Shown here in pieces: positions 60,029-64,000 of a stretch of DNA of 64,000 nt (position 1 is the stretch's first letter; the number at the start of each line of letters is the position of its first letter). The notes under the pieces were generated by a model. It searched no databases and had not been told where the DNA came from. It was given only the letters and a program-made list of their open reading frames with translations. Source of the stretch: Gemmatimonadota bacterium. Its GTDB lineage: Bacteria; Gemmatimonadota; Gemmatimonadetes; Gemmatimonadales; GWC2-71-9. The translations under genes were made by a program, and so were the position numbers. The stretch covers positions 682,001 through 746,000 of the forward strand of contig JADJOM010000003.1 in the NCBI GenBank assembly GCA_016713785.1, given 5' to 3'.

Positions 60029-60241
60029 ATGAAGATCTACACCCCGACCGAAGCGGCCCGGCAGGCGGGCAACAAGTACCTCGGCGTGCTCGTGGCGGCC
60101 AAGTTCGCCCGCCACATCAACGAGCTGCCGAAGGAGCGCCTGATCGAGAAGCAGACCAAGATGACCACCCAGGCGCTCGAAAAGCTCTGCACCGGCGACC
60201 TCGAGTACAAGATCTCCCGCCGGCGCCGTTCCGAGGCGTGA
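60029..60241 (+). CDS. rpoZ: RNA polymerase omega subunit
   Basis: 70 residues, with YTPTEAARQAGNKYLGVLVAAKFARHIN and the conserved KMTTQALEKLCTGDLEYK segment. It follows gmk after 18 bp and its stop overlaps coaBC. Confidence 0.93.
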   Translation: MKIYTPTEAARQAGNKYLGVLVAAKFARHINELPKERLIEKQTKMTTQALEKLCTGDLEYKISRRRRSEA

Positions 60242-61440
60242 CCGTGTGGGAGGGCCGGCATGTCGTCGTAGGGGTGTCGGGGGGGATCGCCAGCTACAAG
60301 AGCTGCATCCTCGTCCGGCGCCTCGCCGAGGCGGGCGCGCGGGTGGACGTCATCCTGACCGAGGGGGCCGCGGAGTTCGTGCGGCCCCTCACCTTTGAGG
60401 CGCTCTCCGGCCGGCCGGTCCTGACTTCGCTGTGGACCCGCGACGCCGCGCTGCAGCATGTGCGCCTGGCCCAGGCCGCCGACCTCCTGATCGTGGCCCC
60501 GGCCACCGCACACCTGATTGCCCGGGTGGCCCAGGGGCTGGGCGACGACCTGCTCACCACGCTGCTGCTGGCCCGCACCGCGCCGGTGCTGCTGGCCCCG
60601 GCGATGAATGATGAGATGTACGCCAACCCCGCGACCCAGGCCAACCTCGCCACCCTGGCCACGCGGGGTTTCGCGTGCGTGGGTCCGGAGGTCGGGTCGC
60701 TCGCGGAGGGGCCCTCCGACCGGCCGGGGCGGATGAGCGAGCCCGAGGTGATCCTGGCCCACGCGGCGCGGCTGCTGCACGAGCGCTCCCGGCTGGCGGG
60801 CCGCCGCGTACTCGTCACCGCCGGCCCCACCCGCGAGGCCATCGACCCGGTCCGGGTGGTGACCAACCGCTCCAGCGGCAAGATGGGTTACCGCCTGGCG
60901 GAGGCCGCCTGGGAGCGTGGGGCCACGGTCACCCTGGTGAGCGGACCGGTGGGGCTGGCGGCCCCGGTGGGCGTGGACCTGGTCCGGGTGGACACCACCG
61001 TCCAGATGGAGCAGGCCGTGCGGCGGTTGCTGCCCACCACCGACGTGCTGATCATGGCGGCCGCGCCGGCCGACTACCGGCCCGCGGCCCCGGCCGCCAC
61101 CAAGCGCCCGCGTCAGGGCGGGGCGGTGGTGATCGAGATGGAACCGACGCCGGACATCCTGCAGGCCACCACCGAGGCGCGGAAGCCGGGGAGCCTCATC
61201 GTCGGCTTTGCACTCGAGACGGGCGACGCGGTGGCCAGTGGCCGCGCCAAGCTGGCGCGCAAGCAGCTGGACCTCATCGTGGTGAACGACGCCCTGGAGG
61301 CCGGGGCCGCGTTCGAGGTGGACACCAACCGGGTGACCATCCTCGACCGTGACGGCGGCGAACTCGGGGTCCCCCTCGGATCCAAGCGCGTCGTGGCCGA
61401 CGCCATCCTCGACCGCGTGGAGCGGCAGCTTGGACGATAG
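60238..61440 (+). CDS. coaBC: Bifunctional phosphopantothenoylcysteine decarboxylase/synthetase
   Basis: A 400-residue CoA-biosynthesis enzyme. The CoaC flavoprotein half has GVSGGIASYK, active-site His74 (LQHVRLAQ) and PAMNDEM. In the flap block usually written LACGxxGxGRM, Cys is replaced by Glu157 (LAEGPSDRPGRM). The CoaB half begins GRRVLVTAGPTREAIDPVR with VTNRSSGKMG. GTG start overlaps rpoZ. The Cys change may be lineage-wide in this phylum; CoaB looks intact. Confidence 0.93.
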   Translation: MTVWEGRHVVVGVSGGIASYKSCILVRRLAEAGARVDVILTEGAAEFVRPLTFEALSGRPVLTSLWTRDAALQHVRLAQAADLLIVAPATAHLIARVAQGLGDDLLTTLLLARTAPVLLAPAMNDEMYANPATQANLATLATRGFACVGPEVGSLAEGPSDRPGRMSEPEVILAHAARLLHERSRLAGRRVLVTAGPTREAIDPVRVVTNRSSGKMGYRLAEAAWERGATVTLVSGPVGLAAPVGVDLVRVDTTVQMEQAVRRLLPTTDVLIMAAAPADYRPAAPAATKRPRQGGAVVIEMEPTPDILQATTEARKPGSLIVGFALETGDAVASGRAKLARKQLDLIVVNDALEAGAAFEVDTNRVTILDRDGGELGVPLGSKRVVADAILDRVERQLGR

Positions 61441-62338
61441 GGCCGCCCGCTACCTGCGACAGCAGGCGGAGCTGGGCGACCCGGAGATCGTCCTCTCCTC
61501 CGCGGAGGCGGCGCGGGAACTCCGCGCCACCGCGGGGCGCCGCCCCGTGCCTGCACCACGTGCCTCCGCCGCGGCGCCGAGTCCGGGCGCCGCGCCGGCG
61601 GTCGCGCCCGCCGGGCCGTCCACGCCGCCCCCGAGTGCCGCTCCCGTCGTCCCACCGCCCCCCGCGCCGAGCCCCCGCATGGCCGACCCGTCGATGCAGA
61701 AGTGGAGGAAGGACGCGCCCCCGATCCCGGGGCCCGGGCTGGTGGTGGAGCCACCGACGGTCACGCTGCTCGGCGACGAGATCACGCGTGCGGAGTCGCT
61801 GGAGGCCGTGGCCAGCCTCATCCGCGGCTGCGAGAAGTGCCGACTGTGCCAGGGGCGGAAGCAGACGGTGCCGGGGGAGGGGAACCCGACGGCCCGCCTC
61901 ATGTGCATCGGGGAAGGACCAGGCGCCACCGAGGACGAGACGGGCCGCCCGTTCGTGGGGGCGGCGGGCCAGCTGCTGGACCAGATCCTCGGTGCGATCG
62001 ACTGCCCGCGGGAATCGGTGTTCATCGCCAATATCGTGAAGTGCCGCCCGCCGCAGAACCGCAAGCCGCTGCCCGACGAGGCCACGATGTGCCTGCCGTA
62101 CCTGCACCGGCAGATCGCGCTGGTGCGGCCCACGGTGCTGCTCGCCATGGGTGGCACGGCGGCGGAGTGGCTGCTCGGGGTCAAGCGCAGCCTGGGCGAC
62201 CTCCGCAACCAGGTGCACCGGTACGCCGGCATCCCGCTGGTGGTGACCTACCATCCCGCAGCGCTGCTGCGGAATCCCAACTGGAAGAAGCCCACCTGGG
62301 ACGACGTGCGGGTGGCGCGCCAGCTGCTCGATCGCTAG
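61430..62338 (+). CDS. Family 4 uracil-DNA glycosylase (iron-sulfur)
   Basis: A 302-residue UDG with a long Pro/Ala-rich N-terminal tail (about 38-110). The [4Fe-4S] cysteines are Cys134, Cys137, Cys205 and Cys221 (C-x2-C ... C-x15-C). Motif A is GEGPGATEDETGRPFVG and motif B is HPAALLRNP. It removes uracil from DNA. TTG start at 61430 has GGAG upstream and overlaps coaBC by 11 bp. It closes the yicC operon. Confidence 0.92.
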   Translation: MDDRAARYLRQQAELGDPEIVLSSAEAARELRATAGRRPVPAPRASAAAPSPGAAPAVAPAGPSTPPPSAAPVVPPPPAPSPRMADPSMQKWRKDAPPIPGPGLVVEPPTVTLLGDEITRAESLEAVASLIRGCEKCRLCQGRKQTVPGEGNPTARLMCIGEGPGATEDETGRPFVGAAGQLLDQILGAIDCPRESVFIANIVKCRPPQNRKPLPDEATMCLPYLHRQIALVRPTVLLAMGGTAAEWLLGVKRSLGDLRNQVHRYAGIPLVVTYHPAALLRNPNWKKPTWDDVRVARQLLDR

Positions 62339-62355
62339 GCCGGGGGCCGCCGCCG

Positions 62356-62407
62356 CGTGGAAAAGCCTGTGGATGTCGCGTGGACGCGATGTGGATGATG
62401 TGGACGC
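62356..62407 (+). promoter_or_regulatory. Array of five DnaA-box-like 9-mers
   Basis: Copies at 62356 (CGTGGAAAA), 62368 (TGTGGATGT), 62379 (CGTGGACGC), 62390 (TGTGGATGA) and 62399 (TGTGGACGC) are all on one strand with starts 12, 11, 11 and 9 bp apart. They resemble the reverse complement of TTATCCACA, none perfect. The array ends 12 bp before the dnaB promoter -35. Confidence 0.5.
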
Positions 62408-62419
62408 CCGAGCGGCGCG

Positions 62420-62448
62420 TTGCACGTGACGGGTGGCCCGCATAGGAT
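62420..62448 (+). promoter_or_regulatory. Sigma-70-type promoter of dnaB
   Basis: TTGCAC (62420-62425), a 17-bp spacer and TAGGAT (62443-62448), about 45 bp upstream of dnaB ATG. The DnaA-like array lies just upstream. Confidence 0.65.
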
Positions 62449-62493
62449 TGGACCGTCAGCGCCCCCGTCCCCGTTCCGGTGGTCCGTCTTCCG

Positions 62494-63906
62494 ATGACCA
62501 ATCCTCCCTACGATTCGAGCCCCGCCAGCGCGGGCGGCACCGACACGGCCGCGCCGCTGCGCGCCGCCCCGTGGAGCAACGAGGCCGAGCAGGCGGTGCT
62601 CGGCGCCATGCTGCTCGACCAGGACGCCGCGCTGCGCGCCGTGGAGCTGCTCGACGACTCGCTGTTCTACCGCGAGGGCCACCGGCGGCTGTACCGCGCC
62701 ATGCGGCGGCTGATCGAACGGCGGGTGGTGATCGATCACATCACCCTGCGGGACGAACTGGAGCGGAAGGGGGAGCTGGAGCCGGCCGGCGGGGAGGTCT
62801 ACCTCGCGGAGCTGCTCGACGCGGCGGTCACGGCGGCGAACTTCGAGGCCCACGCCGCGATCATCCGCGACAAGGCCATCCTGCGCCAGCTGATCGAGGC
62901 GGCCACCGCGGTGGTGTCCCGGGCGCACCAGGCGGAGGTGCCCGCGGCCGACCTGCTGGATGACGCCGAGGCGCGGATCTTCCAGATCAGCCAGCACGTG
63001 AAGACCGCAGGGCTCAGCTTCACCCGGATCAAGGAGATGCTCTGGCCCACGATGGAGCGCATCGAAAAGCTCCATGCGCAGGGCAAAGAGATTAGCGGCG
63101 TCCCCAGCGGCTTCAAAGATTTGGACGAGATGACCACCGGCTTCCAGCCTTCGGACCTGGTCATCGTGGCGGCCCGGCCGTCCATGGGCAAGACCGCCTT
63201 CTGCCTCAACATCGCCGCGCACGCGGCGGAGAGCGGCAAGGGCGTGGCGCTGTTCTCGCTCGAGATGTCCAAGGAGTCGCTGGTGCAGCGGATGCTGTGC
63301 GCCGAGGCCCGGGTGGACAGCCAGCGGGTGCGGCGCGGCACCCTGTCCGATGCCGACTTCACCATGCTCGCGCGCGCGGCGGGCGTGCTGGCCAGCTGCC
63401 CCATCTGGATCGATGACACCCCGGCGCTGACCCTGCTCGAGATGCGCTCCAAGGCGCGGCGCCTGCGGATGGAGAACGACGTCGGCCTGATCGTGGTGGA
63501 CTACCTGCAGCTGATGCGGAGCCCGATGTACGCCGAGAACCGGGTGCAGGAGATCTCCGACATCTCCCGCTCGCTCAAGGCGCTGGCCCGCGAACTCGAG
63601 GTGCCGGTGATCGCGCTGTCCCAGCTCTCACGCGCCTCGGAGCAGCGGGGCGGGGAGCGGAAGCCCATCCTCTCGGACCTGCGCGACTCCGGCGCCATCG
63701 AGCAGGATGCCGACATCGTGCTGTTCATCCACCGGCCCGAGATGTACGACCAGATGGACCGCGACGGCAACAGCAACGAGGGCAAGGCGGAGCTGATCGT
63801 GGCCAAGCACCGCAACGGGCCCACCGGCACGGTGGACCTCTACTTCCACAAGCAGTTCACCCGGTTCGCCAGCATGAGCGACCGGGAGGAGCCGGAGTAT
63901 GTCTAG
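62494..63906 (+). CDS. dnaB: Replicative DNA helicase DnaB
   Basis: A 470-residue hexameric helicase. The N-terminal helical domain (about 25-140; WSNEAEQAVLGAMLLD) precedes the RecA-like domain with Walker A ARPSMGKTAF, the SLEMSKESL block, Walker B LIVVDYLQLM and the arginine-finger region RDSGAIEQDADIV. No intein or insertion is present. ATG at 62494 is chosen; a GTG five codons upstream is possible. radA follows after 23 bp. Confidence 0.97.
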   Translation: MTNPPYDSSPASAGGTDTAAPLRAAPWSNEAEQAVLGAMLLDQDAALRAVELLDDSLFYREGHRRLYRAMRRLIERRVVIDHITLRDELERKGELEPAGGEVYLAELLDAAVTAANFEAHAAIIRDKAILRQLIEAATAVVSRAHQAEVPAADLLDDAEARIFQISQHVKTAGLSFTRIKEMLWPTMERIEKLHAQGKEISGVPSGFKDLDEMTTGFQPSDLVIVAARPSMGKTAFCLNIAAHAAESGKGVALFSLEMSKESLVQRMLCAEARVDSQRVRRGTLSDADFTMLARAAGVLASCPIWIDDTPALTLLEMRSKARRLRMENDVGLIVVDYLQLMRSPMYAENRVQEISDISRSLKALARELEVPVIALSQLSRASEQRGGERKPILSDLRDSGAIEQDADIVLFIHRPEMYDQMDRDGNSNEGKAELIVAKHRNGPTGTVDLYFHKQFTRFASMSDREEPEYV

Positions 63907-63929
63907 CGTGGCGGTGGAGGCGGGGGCGC

Positions 63930-64000
63930 GTGGCTAAGGCCCGGTCGGTCTATCGCTGCACCGAGTGCGGCCACGACCATCCCAAGTGGGTGGGGCGGTG
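63930..64000 (+). CDS. radA: RadA/Sms DNA repair ATPase (N-terminal fragment, cut by window end)
   Basis: Only the first 23 residues are visible: VAKARSVYRCTECGHDHPKW and three more. The first CxxC of the RadA zinc finger (RCTECG) followed by PKWVGR is characteristic. GTG start with GGAGG upstream. The order dnaB-radA supports the call. Confidence 0.8.
   Translation, partial: MAKARSVYRCTECGHDHPKWVGR

Overview
The window is very GC-rich (about 70 percent by eye), densely packed, and carries many GTG/TTG starts and 4-base ATGA/GTGA overlaps. It encodes an outer-membrane (diderm) cell: a TonB-dependent receptor, a plug-bearing barrel, several lipobox proteins and M16, P1 and amidohydrolase exported enzymes. 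Gene content and style fit an aerobic heterotroph of the Gemmatimonadota; that placement is an inference from gene content, not from a marker phylogeny.

Layout. 0.1-2 kb: secreted subtilase with two PKD repeats and a strong terminator. 2-9.5 kb: PTS IIA-like regulator and aspS, then PhoH, YbeY, two CorC/HlyC-type CBS membrane proteins and MgtE. 9.6-12.4 kb: TonB-dependent receptor on the minus strand with a good sigma-70 promoter. 12.6-24.9 kb: an eleven-gene run with mostly overlapping or near-touching genes: MeaB, methylmalonyl-CoA mutase catalytic subunit, a bacterial eRF1-like (baeRF/Vms1-type) protein, a HAD hydrolase, the mutase B12 subunit, an acyl-CoA carboxyltransferase, a tripeptidyl-peptidase-II-like lipoprotein subtilase, an AtuA pair, an enoyl-CoA hydratase and a 56-residue membrane protein. 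24.9-30 kb: RecQ, P1 peptidase, a PQQ-sugar-dehydrogenase-like lipoprotein and an acyl-CoA dehydrogenase. 30-33.3 kb: RNase E/G with a long leader, then rplU-rpmA. 33.3-41.4 kb, minus strand: two amidohydrolases, two M16 proteins, a glycerophosphodiesterase and a thiolase. 41.5-46.3 kb: sigma factor, anti-sigma factor, CpxP-like protein, then NfeD-FloA and a small membrane-anchored protein. 46.3-49.8 kb: pyrophosphatase, tRNA-Leu(CAA) and a probable tRNA-borne island of lower GC ending in a broken integrase. 49.9-58.4 kb: barrel protein, AI-2E-type permease, Rrf2 regulator, citrate-synthase-like protein, leucyl aminopeptidase, plug/barrel protein, SLC13 transporter. 58.5-64 kb: yicC-gmk-rpoZ-coaBC-UDG, then dnaB and the start of radA.

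How it works together. The 12.6-24.9 kb block could carry branched or odd-chain acyl-CoAs through carboxylation, hydration and the B12-dependent mutase to succinyl-CoA, with the acyl-CoA dehydrogenase and thiolase nearby supplying beta-oxidation steps; the substrate is not evident. The 41.5-46.3 kb block looks like an envelope-stress and membrane-microdomain locus.

Most notable oddities: a neighbouring M16 pair in which neither member has the HxxEH zinc motif; an amidohydrolase pair in which one partner lost its HxH metal ligands; a citrate-synthase-like protein with Asn in place of the first catalytic His; a CoaC domain lacking the usual Cys; a LAS-type metallopeptidase signature on an island lipoprotein; and an array of DnaA-box-like 9-mers at about 11-bp steps just upstream of the dnaB promoter. 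I did not find a single complete, clearly new multi-gene system. The best candidates are the acyl-CoA/protease/baeRF operon and the paired dead-enzyme loci.
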